A stretch of 64,000 nt of DNA from Deltaproteobacteria bacterium (GCA_021777225.1 JAJYDQ010000003.1:1-64000), one strand, 5' to 3'. Positions 8,579 to 18,723 are shown, counted from the first letter of the stretch. The notes: a model not told the origin generated them from the sequence alone. Made by a program: numbers and translations.

Positions 8579-8602
8579 AAAAAAAGCCCCCATTAGGAGG
8601 CT
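8579..8602 (-). terminator. Intrinsic terminator of the dehydrogenase gene
   Basis: Read on the minus strand, AGCCTCC pairs with GGGGGCT (one G-U pair) around a TAAT loop, followed by seven T. It lies about 50 bases beyond the stop of the dehydrogenase at 8651. Confidence 0.75.
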
Positions 8603-8650
8603 AATTGTTGAAACAAAAGTATTTTAAAACTTGAGAAAAAATAAGGCTAA

Positions 8651-9769
8651 TCAGAAATCAGGCGTGAGGACCAATCTCTTCATGAGTCCGCCTGTGTGGG
8701 CTTCTTCAAAGGCCTGCTGAATTGTTGACATAGGACGAGTCTCAAGCAATGGGTCGATTTGTATCTTCCCCGATTGAACCATCTCCAAGACTTTCGGGTA
8801 GTATTTTGGCAGACAGCCCCATGTGCCTATAATCTCGGCGTCAAAAGCCATGAGCCTGGACATACTGTAGGTATTCTTCTGCATCCCGAAACCCACTATA
8901 ATTAGTTTTCCTATGAATCCCAGAAGTCCCAGCGCTATGTCCTGAGCAGCTCCCACCCCAGTACATTCAAAGATTTTCCATCCCACGTTATGTTTTACTT
9001 TGGACTGTTTAGCTATGGCTTTGAATTCTTCCTGGATTGATTTGAAATCCTTGCCTTTGGTATCGATTACATGGTCCACACCAAGAGACAACGCCCTTTT
9101 TAGCTTTTCTTCACTACGGGCCATTCCAACAATCGGACTGGCGCCCATCGCTTTAGCGACTTGCGCCATGTACACGCCTACACCGCCAGTGACTCCAGTA
9201 ATCAATACAGGATCCCCGGCTTTCAGGTCAGCCCGAATCGCCGCCTGATAAGGAGTCGTAGCCGCGTCGGCGATAACCGCAAAATTCTCCAGCGGTCTGC
9301 CTTTTAAATCTTGTATCACGCACAGATCCGCTGCTGGAACAGGAATATGGCTTGAGAAACCGCCATAAATACCCAGGGAGTTACCGGGCATTTTTTGAGC
9401 AAGGCAACGATTCCCTCGGTTTTTGGAGCAAATATCACAGGAGTTGCATGGCATTACCGCAGGGACTATCACGTTTTTGCCAATCCAGGATTCAGACCCA
9501 GAGCCGGCCGCAACAACAACTCCTGAAATTTCGTGTCCTAATGTCAACGGTGGTTTCGTAACGGTAGGCACACCATCATAGAAATAAGACATGTCCGTGT
9601 GACAGACCCCGCAACCGGCTATTTGAACCAGGACATCACCAGCAGCAAGTTCCGGAACCGGAATCTCTGTTTTTTTCAATTCTCCTGGAGCGGTGACTTT
9701 ACGAGCCTCAGCGTCGTAGGTCGGCCCCTTAACCATTTGCCAAGTTAGTATTTTGTCCGGCACGCTCAC
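8651..9769 (-). CDS. had: Zn-type alcohol dehydrogenase, likely 6-hydroxycyclohex-1-ene-1-carbonyl-CoA dehydrogenase
   Basis: 372 residues from a GTG at 9769. Medium-chain dehydrogenase features are clear: GCGVCHTDMSY and LGHEISG (catalytic zinc site), a structural-zinc-like loop PCNSCDICSKNRGNRC, and the nucleotide-binding GVTGGVGVYMAQVA. The sequence, including VPAVMPC and QKMPGNS, is most like Had enzymes of anaerobic benzoyl-CoA degradation, which oxidise the 6-hydroxy group with NAD. A generic alcohol dehydrogenase is the alternative. The longer ORF to 9808 is rejected because AGGAGGT lies six bases before 9769. A promoter and a terminator of its own frame it, so it is monocistronic; no other benzoyl-CoA pathway gene is in the window. 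Confidence 0.7.
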   Translation of the reverse strand: MSVPDKILTWQMVKGPTYDAEARKVTAPGELKKTEIPVPELAAGDVLVQIAGCGVCHTDMSYFYDGVPTVTKPPLTLGHEISGVVVAAGSGSESWIGKNVIVPAVMPCNSCDICSKNRGNRCLAQKMPGNSLGIYGGFSSHIPVPAADLCVIQDLKGRPLENFAVIADAATTPYQAAIRADLKAGDPVLITGVTGGVGVYMAQVAKAMGASPIVGMARSEEKLKRALSLGVDHVIDTKGKDFKSIQEEFKAIAKQSKVKHNVGWKIFECTGVGAAQDIALGLLGFIGKLIIVGFGMQKNTYSMSRLMAFDAEIIGTWGCLPKYYPKVLEMVQSGKIQIDPLLETRPMSTIQQAFEEAHTGGLMKRLVLTPDF

Positions 9770-9860
9770 GCAAATACCTCCTGATTCCGTCTCTGGAATA
9801 TTGGCCACCCATCTTGGGAAAGATGACCAGTGTTTTGGATAAGTAATAGAACTAAAATGT

Positions 9861-9890
9861 AAGATATTGCGATGCAGTGACTTCTGTCAA
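9861..9890 (-). promoter_or_regulatory. Promoter of the dehydrogenase gene
   Basis: On the minus strand a perfect TTGACA (9885-9890) is followed after 18 bases by TATCTT (9861-9866). The predicted leader to the GTG at 9769 is about 85 bases. The 9891-10030 stretch beyond it is very AT-rich, with no gene. Confidence 0.5.
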
Positions 9891-10030
9891 GCGAAATTCT
9901 GCAGGAAAGCATAAAGTTGCTTTATTATGATAACTACTTATTAATGTTTATTTATTATTCTTTAATCAATAAATTTATGACGACTATACTGTTCACAATA
10001 AGGAACTTTATAGTCGTTCATGCCCAAGGC

Positions 10031-10897
10031 TCAATATGTGCGAACATATTCATTCAGGATATTCATCACCTTCCTGGTCACAGGACCAGGCTTGCCCGAT
10101 CCAATTACCCTGTCGTCAAGCTTGACGAGGGGGAGAACGTTACGGGTTGTAGAAGCCAGAAAAGCTTCTTCAAAATCATGAAATTGATCTAGGGTAACTG
10201 GTGTTTCGGTCATGATGATGTCTCTGTTGTGGGAAAGCAATTCCAGTATTACGCGTCGAGTTACACTGTCGAGTATTCGGCCATCCATAGGTGGAGTAAC
10301 TATTTCACCACCTTTTAGAATAAAGAAGACGCTAAAAGTGGAACCCTCGAGGATGGTTTTGTTATCCTGAGGGCAAATAAACAAGGCATCGTAGGCGTTA
10401 TACTTCGGAACAACCGTCTGATTGGCAATGACGGCTCCGATGTAATTGAGCAGTTTGACCCCCGGCAACATCCGTTGATGGGAAAATGTGGCCAAAGCTA
10501 CACCGTTGTCATAAAATTCCTGTGGCGGAGAGACCATGGGTTGCGCTACGATATATAAGTGGGCTCCTTTACCCGACTGTTTCATGGTCTCTCCCTGGAG
10601 TCCTCCACTGAAAATTATGTCAATTACTTGTTCTTTTTTGGTTTCCCGTCGATTGCGTTCCACGAGGTCCGAGAGTATTTGCGTAAGTTCATCCCTGGAA
10701 CACGGTGGTTGCATATAGATTTGCTTGGCTGAGCTGTATAGACGGTTCAGGTGATCTTCGAGCCTGAATATCCTGCCATTTACTGTCCCGCATGCGGTAA
10801 ATATGCGATATCCACGCAAGGTACCGCTTATATCGTCAAAATATGGAAACACCAGATCTTCAGAATCGACAAAGTGATCACGTTGAAAAGAGAGCAT
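10031..10897 (-). CDS. Class IV PLP aminotransferase (branched-chain / D-amino acid / aminodeoxychorismate lyase fold)
   Basis: 288 residues from the second of two adjacent ATGs (10897); GGAG lies seven bases upstream of it. The longer ORF to 11020 runs into the end of secA and is rejected. The PLP lysine is in PGVKLLNYIG, and the phosphate-binding region EGSTFSVFFILKGG and the IL-DSVTR segment are typical of fold-type IV enzymes. Without alignment I cannot decide between branched-chain or D-amino acid transamination and 4-amino-4-deoxychorismate lyase. It follows secA by about 60 bases on the same strand and may be read from the secA transcript. Confidence 0.8.
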   Translation of the reverse strand: MLSFQRDHFVDSEDLVFPYFDDISGTLRGYRIFTACGTVNGRIFRLEDHLNRLYSSAKQIYMQPPCSRDELTQILSDLVERNRRETKKEQVIDIIFSGGLQGETMKQSGKGAHLYIVAQPMVSPPQEFYDNGVALATFSHQRMLPGVKLLNYIGAVIANQTVVPKYNAYDALFICPQDNKTILEGSTFSVFFILKGGEIVTPPMDGRILDSVTRRVILELLSHNRDIIMTETPVTLDQFHDFEEAFLASTTRNVLPLVKLDDRVIGSGKPGPVTRKVMNILNEYVRTY

Positions 10898-10958
10898 CAT
10901 ATTTCTCCAACTTATTGACTTTACAACAGTTTTATGCCGCAATCTAATGGATGCGGGT

Positions 10959-13604
10959 TCAGGCGGCTTTGCCACAGCATTTTTTGTATTTTTTCCCCGA
11001 ACCACAGGGGCATGGCGCATTGCGACCCACTTTTTCCGCAGTCCTATGGGTCGGACCGGCTCCGGATTCAGGGCCTGTAAGATTTGAATGAACCGCCTGC
11101 AATTCCCTTTCCCTAGACTCGTTTAACTCTTCCAATTCATTCTGAATGGCCAACTTCACCAGCAACAGGTTACGAACCGTTTCTTCTTTTATTCTCGAAC
11201 TCATATCCAGGAAGAGTTCATATCCTTCCTTTTGGTACTCCTTAAGCGGGTCCCTCTGACCATAGCCTCTCAGGCCGATACCTTCTTTTAAGTGGTCCAT
11301 GCTCAGGAGGTGATCTTTCCATTGAGAATCCACGGCCTGCAGCATCATGAACTTTTCCAGTTCACGCATGATCTGTGGGGTGATTTCCTTTTCTTTCTCT
11401 TCATACTGGGCCTTGACCATCTCGACAACATGATCGACTATTCCAAGCTGGGTCTGCTCCAGCTCAGGAAGTCGTTCCAATTCAAAATTGATTCCAAACT
11501 GGGCGTACAATGCATCGGAGAGGGCCGTTATGTCCCAGTCTTCGAAATGTGTCTTCTCGTTGGTGAAACGTCTTACAATATCATCCCCAAGGTCCTCAAT
11601 CATTTCAAAAACCGTGAGCTTCAAATCAGACCCGGAGAGGATGAATTTACGTTGTGAGTAAACAACTTCTCTCTGCTTGTTCATTACATCGTCGAAATCG
11701 ATGAGATGTTTACGAATTTCAAAGTTGTGGGCTTCAACCTTCTTTTGCGCGTTTTCAATTGCCTTTGATGTGTATTTATGCTCGATGGGCTCGCCATCCT
11801 GCATACCGACCCGCTCCATGATCATCTTTACACGATCCCCGCCGAAAATTCGCATAAGATCATCTTCGAGGCTCACATAAAAACGGCTGGACCCTGGGTC
11901 ACCCTGACGACCAGATCTGCCTCGCAACTGGTTGTCTATCCGCCGGGACTCGTGACGCTCAGTTCCAAGGATGTGCAGTCCTCCCGCTTCAATTACCTTT
12001 GCTTTCTCCCCTTCGCATTTCTCTTTGAACTCTTTCAGCAATTGATTGAATTCTTCGGAATCTTCACCTTTTCTGGATTTTGAGCGGGCAAGAAAGGTGG
12101 GGTTTCCGCCCAGGATTATGTCAGTTCCTCGACCAGCCATGTTCGTTGAAATCGTGACGCCCTTGAAACGCCCAGCCTGAGCCACTATCTCGGCTTCGAG
12201 AGCGTGGTTCTTAGCGTTTAAGATGTTATGAGGAATTCCCAGTTTTTTTAAACGCTTGGAAAGATACTCTGATTTCTCAATAGAGATAGTGCCAACCAAC
12301 ACTGGCTGTCCTTTTTCATACAACTCCCGGATTTCATTTATCGTAGCTGAGAATTTCTCCTCTTCGGTCTTGTAAATCAGGTCCGTAAAATCATTTCGTA
12401 TCATGGGAAGATTCGTCGGAATGATTACAACTTCAAGCTTATATATTTTGTGAAATTCCGCCGCTTCCGTGTCGGCCGTTCCGGTCATCCCAGCTAGTTT
12501 GTCATACATACGGAAGTAATTCTGGAAGGTTATCGTTGCAAGAGTTTGATTTTCATTTTCAATTTTCACACTTTCTTTTGCCTCCAAAGCCTGGTGTAAA
12601 CCGTCGGAATAACGACGACCCGGCATGAGCCTTCCAGTGAATTCGTCGACAATTATGACCTGCCCATCCTTTACGATGTAATCGACGTCTTTTTTGAAAA
12701 GAGTGTGAGCCTTAAGTCCCTGATTAACGTGATGCAGTATTTCCATCTGCGCCGGGTCATAAAGATTACCGACTCCAAGGGAGCGTTCAACCCTGGCAAC
12801 GCCTTCTTCAGTCAGGACAACACTTCTGGCCTTTTCATCAAGCGTGTAATGAACATCCTTTTGCAGTCCAGGGATTACCCTGTTGATCTTATAATATCTA
12901 TCAGTGTTCTCGTGGGTTGGACCTGATATGATTAATGGGGTTCTAGCCTCATCTATCAAGATACTGTCAACTTCGTCAACTATCGCATAATGAAGGTCAC
13001 GCTGAACGTAGTCCTCCAGCGCAAATTTCATGTTATCCCTAAGATAATCAAAACCAAACTCATTATTTGTGCCGTATGTAACATCACAATTGTAGGCTTG
13101 GCGTCTCTCTTCGTCGCTGAGATCGTGAACAATCACCCCCACGGACAAGCCGAGAAATTTGTAGATCTCTCCCATCCATTCGGAGTCTCGTTTAGCAAGA
13201 TAGTCATTCACCGTAACAACGTGGACTCCTTTATCCGTGAGTGAATTCAGATACACAGCCAGAGTCGCTGCCAAGGTCTTGCCTTCACCTGTCTTCATTT
13301 CGGCAATTTTACCCTGATGCAGAACCAGGCCACCAATTAACTGGACGTCAAAATGCCGCATGCCCAATGATCTTATGGAGGCTTCCCTAACTAGAGCAAA
13401 GGCCTCGGGAGCGAGATCATCCACTGTCTCTTGCCCGGATTTGAGCCGTTCCCTTAATTCATTTGTCCTGATCGGGAATTCCTCGTCGCCAAGGGCTTTC
13501 ATTTTGGGTTCGAGTTCATTGATCGCCGTGACTATCGGATCAATCCTTTTTAATTCTCTATCGTTTTTACTGCCGAAAAGCTTTCGAGCTAGTGAAGAAA
13601 ACAT
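10959..13604 (-). CDS. secA: Preprotein translocase ATPase SecA
   Basis: 881 residues, full length. SecA drives unfolded proteins through SecYEG. The N-terminal nucleotide-binding domain has [15 protein letters not shown] (Walker A) and [18 protein letters not shown] (Walker B and the following conserved stretch). [15 protein letters not shown] and [12 protein letters not shown] mark the second ATPase domain. The last residues carry the zinc-binding SecB/lipid contact motif [17 protein letters not shown] lies eight bases before the ATG. A promoter about 190 bases upstream leaves a long leader. Confidence 0.98.
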   Translation of the reverse strand: MFSSLARKLFGSKNDRELKRIDPIVTAINELEPKMKALGDEEFPIRTNELRERLKSGQETVDDLAPEAFALVREASIRSLGMRHFDVQLIGGLVLHQGKIAEMKTGEGKTLAATLAVYLNSLTDKGVHVVTVNDYLAKRDSEWMGEIYKFLGLSVGVIVHDLSDEERRQAYNCDVTYGTNNEFGFDYLRDNMKFALEDYVQRDLHYAIVDEVDSILIDEARTPLIISGPTHENTDRYYKINRVIPGLQKDVHYTLDEKARSVVLTEEGVARVERSLGVGNLYDPAQMEILHHVNQGLKAHTLFKKDVDYIVKDGQVIIVDEFTGRLMPGRRYSDGLHQALEAKESVKIENENQTLATITFQNYFRMYDKLAGMTGTADTEAAEFHKIYKLEVVIIPTNLPMIRNDFTDLIYKTEEEKFSATINEIRELYEKGQPVLVGTISIEKSEYLSKRLKKLGIPHNILNAKNHALEAEIVAQAGRFKGVTISTNMAGRGTDIILGGNPTFLARSKSRKGEDSEEFNQLLKEFKEKCEGEKAKVIEAGGLHILGTERHESRRIDNQLRGRSGRQGDPGSSRFYVSLEDDLMRIFGGDRVKMIMERVGMQDGEPIEHKYTSKAIENAQKKVEAHNFEIRKHLIDFDDVMNKQREVVYSQRKFILSGSDLKLTVFEMIEDLGDDIVRRFTNEKTHFEDWDITALSDALYAQFGINFELERLPELEQTQLGIVDHVVEMVKAQYEEKEKEITPQIMRELEKFMMLQAVDSQWKDHLLSMDHLKEGIGLRGYGQRDPLKEYQKEGYELFLDMSSRIKEETVRNLLLVKLAIQNELEELNESRERELQAVHSNLTGPESGAGPTHRTAEKVGRNAPCPCGSGKKYKKCCGKAA

Positions 13605-13922
13605 TTTAAAATCCTGACCTTTTAATCAATCGCCGGTACTGTAAATTGACGATCGACGGTTTGACAGTTCGTAGTTCTAGTAGTCAACCATTCGAGAACA
13701 TCTGTTTCAATATTTGAGTATTTTTCCCATTTTCTATTACCCAGGAGGCAGGTAAGCCCCAGCCTCGTTTCAACCATTAGGCTAAAAATCAAAAGATGAT
13801 CTATCACAGGGTAATAGGGGTGTCAATCAGCCGGATTTTGGGTCCTTGGGCACTTCCTATGGACAAACACCGGTTTCCGGCCACTTTCACAACCAGGTTC
13901 TAACGCCGGATCAACCCATCTG
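13605..13922 (-). promoter_or_regulatory. secA upstream region with promoter and long leader
   Basis: 318 bases without a supported gene. On the minus strand a perfect TTGACA (13821-13826) is followed after 17 bases by TAGATC (13798-13803) preceded by TG, an extended -10. The resulting leader to secA is about 190 bases. A reading frame of up to 61 codons fills much of the leader, but its GTG lies in the promoter itself and it lacks a ribosome binding site, so I do not call it a gene. Confidence 0.5.
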
Positions 13923-15482
13923 TCATACAGGCGTTTTTGCTTTAACATAGTGACTCATTAGCGCCTTTATCAATCCATCAATAGTATATTCCCGGGCTTC
14001 TATAGAAGCCTTTAAACCATGACGGCCAAGCGTGTTCGAAGTAATTGGACCAATAGACGCTATAAGTGTTCCTGAGAGCAATTCCTTGATGTCGGAGCCT
14101 TCAAACACTTCCATGAAATGGTTTACTGTAGACGAAGACGTAAATGTTACGGCGTCAATCGATTTACCAAGAAATGAATTTTTGATGGATTCGACGTCCG
14201 CTCTTGAGGGACGCAATGTTTGGTATGCTGGCGTAACCTCTACCAGGGCCCCTTTATTTTCAAGACCCTCGGGAAGAACATCGCGGGCTTTCTCTGCCCT
14301 GGGTATCAAAAAGCGTCGTCCAGTTAAGTCCTCACCCTCAAAAACTTTGAGAAGACCCTCAGCCAAAAATTCCTTTGCAAGCATCTCAACTTTTATGCCC
14401 GTGGAGGCAATAGCATTAGCGGTCACTGGGCCAATTGCGCCAAATTTTGGTCCAGCTAGTTCCCTGATGTCTCTGCCAAGATCAAAAAAACGTTTGAAAA
14501 AACGTTTAACTCCATTTTCGGAGGTAAACAGGATCCAATCAAATTCAGACGCTCGTGAGATGGCGTCATCCAGAGGACCGTAATCAGTCGGAGCCGCAAT
14601 TTCTATAGTGGGAAACAGGATCGGTTCCCCGCCATTAGCAGAGATCTTTTCCGCCATTTTCCGCGATTGTTCTCTTGACCTGGTTACAATTATTCTCTTC
14701 CCAAACAGGGTCTTTTTCTCATACCACGAAAGAGCGCCTCTCAGACTGACTACCGAACCAACAATGAGCACGGCCGGGGCCGCTAGGCCTCTTAACTGAC
14801 ATTCCCCCGCTATGTTAGTCAAATCTGACGTAACGGAGATCTGACTCGGAGTAGTGCCCCATCTAACAAGAGCTGCGGGCGTGCTGGGATCCATGCCATT
14901 GGAAATCAGTTTCCTGGTTATAAACTCTATATTTTTGACGCCCATTAAGAAAACGAGCGTCCCTGTATTCTTTCCAAGGACAGACCAGTCGATCGCCGAG
15001 TCCTCCTTTGCGGGGTCTTCGTGACCTGTAACAAAAGTAACCGAAGAGGCGTGATCCCTATGAGTAACTGGGATTCCGGCATACGCCGGGGCCGCTATCG
15101 CGGAAGTTATTCCTGGGACCACCTCGAAAGGAATACCGGCGGCAGCCAATTCTTCCGCTTCTTCGCCACCTCTACCGAACACATAGGGATCGCCGCCTTT
15201 TAACCTAACAACAGTTTTGCCTTCACCGGCCTTTTTTACAAGTATCTGGTTAATGTCAATTTGTTCGACTGTGTGTCTTTTTCCGCTCTTGCCGACATAT
15301 ATTAGTTCAGCAGAGGGCTTTGCTTTATGAACAAAATTGTGTCCCGCTAAGTAGTCGTAAACGATAACATCAGCCTCAGCGATTTTCTCGGCGGCTTTCA
15401 GCGTTAGCAGACCTGGGTCCCCAGGACCTGAACCGACAAGGTAAACTATTCCCTCTTTTTGTTCGTCATCCGTGTATGACAT
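13923..15482 (-). CDS. cobA-hemD: Uroporphyrinogen-III C-methyltransferase / uroporphyrinogen-III synthase fusion
   Basis: 519 residues in two parts. Residues about 10-250 are a SUMT methyltransferase, with YLVGSGPGDPGLLTLKA, VRLKGGDPYVFGRGGEE and VVPGITSAIAAPAYAGIPVTHR; it adds two methyl groups from SAM to give precorrin-2. Residues about 260-519 are uroporphyrinogen-III synthase (HemD), with KRIIVTRSREQS and the conserved TFTSSSTVNHF. The fusion channels hydroxymethylbilane through uro'gen III to precorrin-2 and is common in anaerobes that use siroheme. It is the last gene of the minus-strand tetrapyrrole block, 127 bases after hemC. Confidence 0.95.
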   Translation of the reverse strand: MSYTDDEQKEGIVYLVGSGPGDPGLLTLKAAEKIAEADVIVYDYLAGHNFVHKAKPSAELIYVGKSGKRHTVEQIDINQILVKKAGEGKTVVRLKGGDPYVFGRGGEEAEELAAAGIPFEVVPGITSAIAAPAYAGIPVTHRDHASSVTFVTGHEDPAKEDSAIDWSVLGKNTGTLVFLMGVKNIEFITRKLISNGMDPSTPAALVRWGTTPSQISVTSDLTNIAGECQLRGLAAPAVLIVGSVVSLRGALSWYEKKTLFGKRIIVTRSREQSRKMAEKISANGGEPILFPTIEIAAPTDYGPLDDAISRASEFDWILFTSENGVKRFFKRFFDLGRDIRELAGPKFGAIGPVTANAIASTGIKVEMLAKEFLAEGLLKVFEGEDLTGRRFLIPRAEKARDVLPEGLENKGALVEVTPAYQTLRPSRADVESIKNSFLGKSIDAVTFTSSSTVNHFMEVFEGSDIKELLSGTLIASIGPITSNTLGRHGLKASIEAREYTIDGLIKALMSHYVKAKTPV

Positions 15483-15609
15483 GTTATGTCTTTTTACCTC
15501 TATTAATGTTGAAAACGGCTAATGTCCGTCCGCACTGAAGTGACGACCGCTGTTGAACATGAACAACAATTCCGCTAAATCATTCATGAGTGATTTTGGC
15601 GCCAGGAGG

Positions 15610-16560
15610 TCATATCATGTTCCCTACTGGAACAGGCTTCCAATCAGATGACAGCACCGACTTAAGAACCTGGTCCGCGCCTCTGTCGATAAGTTTGTCA
15701 GCCATCATGACTCCGAGTGAAAAGTCTTCAAGCGGACCGATATAACAATCCCTGTAAATCGGTTTTCCGTCGGGATGAGTCACAGCGGCTTCCAGCTTCA
15801 CCCCTCCAGCATGTGGCTCACAATAAGCGGCCATCGGGACTTGGCAACCCCCGCCGAGCCTCATTAGAAAAGCCCGTTCAACCATTACGCACCTTCTGGT
15901 TTCCGAATCATCCAAGCTTGCCACGAGATCCGACAACCCACTGTCATTCTTGCGTATTTGAACCCCTATCGCCCCTTGCCCGATGGCGGGTATCATTTCA
16001 TCCACAGTCATGAAGTGTTTGATTTTTCCTGCAAAACCCATCCTGATTATTCCGGCAGCGGCCAACAAGGCTCCGGCTAGATTCTCTGTTTCGATTTTCC
16101 TTACACGAGTGTCTACGTTTCCTCGGATTGACACGACTTCAATCCCAGGGAATTGGTGTAGCAAAAACGCTCTTCTTCTTAGACTCGAAGTCCCTATCTT
16201 CTGTCCATCGGCGAGTTCATGAATTGATCTGTCGTCGCGAGAGATAAAAACATCCCTGGGATCTTCCCGCTTCAAGATAGCGCCTAATATCAAATCCTTC
16301 GGCATTTCCGTAGGGACATCTTTCATTGAATGCACTGCAATATCAATAGTCCGGTCGAGCAGGGCGTCCTCAATCTCTTTTGTAAAGAGCCCTTTACCGC
16401 CAATTTTGGCGAGGGGAGCGTCCAGAATCCTGTCACCCTGAGTCTTTATGATTTTCAACTCAACGTCTATCCCGGAATCAAGTGTAGCCAGCAAACCCGC
16501 CACATGGCGGGCTTGCCACATGGCTAGAGCGCTTCCTCTAGTTCCTATGATCAATTTCAT
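15610..16560 (-). CDS. hemC: Porphobilinogen deaminase (hydroxymethylbilane synthase)
   Basis: 316 residues from the ATG at 16560 (MKLIIGTRGSALAMWQA), which matches the family start; the longer ORF to 16641 is rejected. The enzyme polymerises four porphobilinogens. Visible motifs are DIAVHSMKDVPTE, SLRRRAFLL and GQGAIGVQ. The dipyrromethane cofactor cysteine is in GGGCQVPMAAY. The first codons overlap the end of hemA by 23 bases, which suggests translational coupling. Confidence 0.96.
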   Translation of the reverse strand: MKLIIGTRGSALAMWQARHVAGLLATLDSGIDVELKIIKTQGDRILDAPLAKIGGKGLFTKEIEDALLDRTIDIAVHSMKDVPTEMPKDLILGAILKREDPRDVFISRDDRSIHELADGQKIGTSSLRRRAFLLHQFPGIEVVSIRGNVDTRVRKIETENLAGALLAAAGIIRMGFAGKIKHFMTVDEMIPAIGQGAIGVQIRKNDSGLSDLVASLDDSETRRCVMVERAFLMRLGGGCQVPMAAYCEPHAGGVKLEAAVTHPDGKPIYRDCYIGPLEDFSLGVMMADKLIDRGADQVLKSVLSSDWKPVPVGNMI

Positions 16561-17881
16561 ATTCTGAAGTCTTTGCTTCCTCCGGTTCGTTTCCTGAAAC
16601 AAATTCATCCAGTCCGAAAACTCTTTGAACAAAATCGACATGCTGATTGATTTTCTTTGTCTTTATTGACTGCTTCATGAAAGCGATGGGACCATGGGCG
16701 ATTTTATTTATTATGGCTTTGGTGAGTATCTCAACGGCGTCCTTTTCAGCTTCGTTCAGGGACCCAAGTTTCCCGTTCATTTTAGCCATCTCGTTAGTTC
16801 TTATCTCCTCGAATTTTTCTTTCAACGAGACTATTGTTGGGGCCCATTCAAGAGATCTGGTCCAGTTGATGAACTTGTTTACTTCCTGATCCACTATCCT
16901 ACCTGCCTTTTCAGCCTCCAGGCGGCGTTCTCCCATATTTTCGTCCACAACAGACTGTAAATCATCTATGTTATACAGATAAACCCCGTCCAAATCATTA
17001 ACTTCGGGTTCAATGTCCCTGGGCATGGCGATATCTATCATAAAGATCGGCTTGTGCCGTCTGCGACGCATGACCGTCTTCATTTGCTGGAATCGAATTA
17101 TTGGTTCGCAACTCCCAGTTGAGCTTATGACCATATCCGCCATCGCCAGAGCATCATCAAGCTTTTCCATTGAATCCGCGGTCCCTTCGAATTGTGAGGC
17201 CAACTCGCAAGCATTCTCAAAAGTCCTGTTGATAATTTTTATTGGCTTTTTGACAAGGCTCGCAAGGTGCCGGGCTGTGAGTTCAGCCATTTCTCCCGCT
17301 CCAACCAATAGAGTCCGCCGCTGTTCTAATTCTCCCAAAATCTTTTTGGCAAGTTCTACGGCGACATACGCGATGGACACTGCCGAAAGGGCCACACCCG
17401 TCTCGGTGCGTACTCTCTTGGCCGTGAAAAAGGCCCTGTGCATAAGCCTGTTCAAAAGCGGTCCGGTTGTATTCGCCGAGGCGTCACGTCTGAATGCTTC
17501 TTTTACCTGCCCTACGATTTGGGGTTCCCCCAGAACCATTGAGTCCAGGCTCGACGTTACACGAAAAAGGTGCCGTACAGCTTCCTGACCCTTCTTAATA
17601 TAGAAGTAGGGTCCTATTTGATCCTGGTTCAATCCATGAATTTCAGAAATCAGACGGATAAGATTCTCAACGGACGAATCAGGGTCTTTAGTAACGGCGA
17701 TAATTTCAGACCTATTACAAGTCGAAAGAATTATACACTCCAGCAGATCTCCGGTTTGGGTGAGAAATCTGGTAATAGACCCATCATGATTTCCGGGAAA
17801 AGACACTTTCTCGCGAATTAACACCGGGGCGGTGTTGTGATTTATTCCCAAGACCAGAAAATCATGAGTCAGGCAGATCAT
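16538..17881 (-). CDS. hemA: Glutamyl-tRNA reductase
   Basis: 447 residues from the ATG at 17881 (MICLTHDFLVLGINHNTAP). It reduces the glutamate on tRNA-Glu to glutamate-1-semialdehyde, the first step of tetrapyrrole synthesis by the C5 route; hemL for the next step is at 52207. The catalytic cysteine is Cys55 in ILSTCNRSEI, and LLVGAGEMAEL is the NADPH site. The longer frame to 18109 lies inside the ccsA-like gene in another frame and is rejected: hemA starts with an ATGA overlap of the ccsA-like stop (17878-17881), the expected coupling. Confidence 0.97.
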   Translation of the reverse strand: MICLTHDFLVLGINHNTAPVLIREKVSFPGNHDGSITRFLTQTGDLLECIILSTCNRSEIIAVTKDPDSSVENLIRLISEIHGLNQDQIGPYFYIKKGQEAVRHLFRVTSSLDSMVLGEPQIVGQVKEAFRRDASANTTGPLLNRLMHRAFFTAKRVRTETGVALSAVSIAYVAVELAKKILGELEQRRTLLVGAGEMAELTARHLASLVKKPIKIINRTFENACELASQFEGTADSMEKLDDALAMADMVISSTGSCEPIIRFQQMKTVMRRRRHKPIFMIDIAMPRDIEPEVNDLDGVYLYNIDDLQSVVDENMGERRLEAEKAGRIVDQEVNKFINWTRSLEWAPTIVSLKEKFEEIRTNEMAKMNGKLGSLNEAEKDAVEILTKAIINKIAHGPIAFMKQSIKTKKINQHVDFVQRVFGLDEFVSGNEPEEAKTSEYEIDHRN

Positions 17882-18723
17882 GCTGGGACCACCCGGAGGG
17901 CTAAACTCACGAAGGAATGATGGCCGACAAATAACAAACTGACTCCAATGAATGTGAACATGACGAGCGCAAACCCGGCTAAAGCGAGCATCGCAGCTTT
18001 CTTGCCCCGCCAGCCAAGGGCCAATCTCTGATGAACCATCGCTGCATAGGCGAACCATGTGATTAGGCTCCACGTCTCTTTGGGGTCCCAGTTCCAATAA
18101 GAACCCCATGCGCTACTCGCCCAGAGCGCTCCGGAAATAATTCCCAGAGTAAGAAAAAAGAAGCCTATTGGGAGGGCTTGTCGGTTCAATTTATCTAGTG
18201 TTTCCAACGATGGTAGTATTCGGTGGAACCTTCCAATTTTCTTTCTTTTTATGAGGCGTTCCTGAAAAATGTACATGGCGCCGGCCATCGCCATGATTGT
18301 AAAAACAGCGTTGCCTGCCAGGGCAAAAGACACATGAATGGGTAACCACCAGCTTTTAAGAACAGGCACAATCGGTTGGGTGATCTGGTAGGAAAACGTA
18401 GAAGCGATCAACATCAGCACCGTGGCTATTGGGGCGGCCATTGCGCCAAGGACGGGGTTGGGGTCCCTAAACTGTATGGTTGTATGTATTGCCACGACCA
18501 GCCAGGCAAAAAGTGACAACGCGTCAAAACCGGTCGCCATGGGGAAAAATCCCTGAGCGACAAAAAGGTGTACAATCGAAACTGTATGTGCTACCAAGCC
18601 TGCTAAAATGAATGCGAAACCATACAAACACTTGGAATTCTCGGACCGCAGGAGAAACGTCACGTATACAATTGACGCAAGCAAATAGAAAATTGCCGCT
18701 ATTTTGAAAAAAATTAGGTGCAC
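17878..18723 (-). CDS. CcsA/ResC-type cytochrome c assembly protein next to hemA
   Basis: 281 residues with about eight transmembrane helices. The tryptophan-rich WWD motif WGSYWNWDPKETW is intact, with nearby conserved histidines, which marks the heme-handling subunit of the system II cytochrome c synthase. A HemX-like role is the alternative, since HemX-type proteins are also encoded before hemA, but they usually lack a full WWD motif. It starts at a GTG with AGGA seven bases upstream and overlaps hemA by four bases. c-type cytochromes are needed here, for example for DsrJ. No ccsB/resB partner is visible. Confidence 0.85.
   Translation of the reverse strand: MHLIFFKIAAIFYLLASIVYVTFLLRSENSKCLYGFAFILAGLVAHTVSIVHLFVAQGFFPMATGFDALSLFAWLVVAIHTTIQFRDPNPVLGAMAAPIATVLMLIASTFSYQITQPIVPVLKSWWLPIHVSFALAGNAVFTIMAMAGAMYIFQERLIKRKKIGRFHRILPSLETLDKLNRQALPIGFFFLTLGIISGALWASSAWGSYWNWDPKETWSLITWFAYAAMVHQRLALGWRGKKAAMLALAGFALVMFTFIGVSLLFVGHHSFVSLALRVVPA

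Noticed and set aside
9917-10192. 91-codon plus-strand ORF
   Set aside because: Its second half is antisense to the aminotransferase gene and the first half is AT-rich low-complexity sequence with no ribosome binding site.
13622-13807. 61-codon minus-strand ORF in the secA leader, considered as a SecM-like arrest peptide
   Set aside because: Its GTG lies in the -10 region of the predicted promoter, no ribosome binding site is present, and no signal peptide or arrest motif is seen.
13798-13822. Bases resembling part of the I-SceI homing endonuclease site
   Set aside because: Only about ten bases match, with no intron or intein context; it overlaps an ordinary promoter.
17882-18109. N-terminal extension of hemA by 76 codons
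   Set aside because: The region is the ccsA-like gene in another frame; hemA proper starts at the ATGA overlap and matches the family there.
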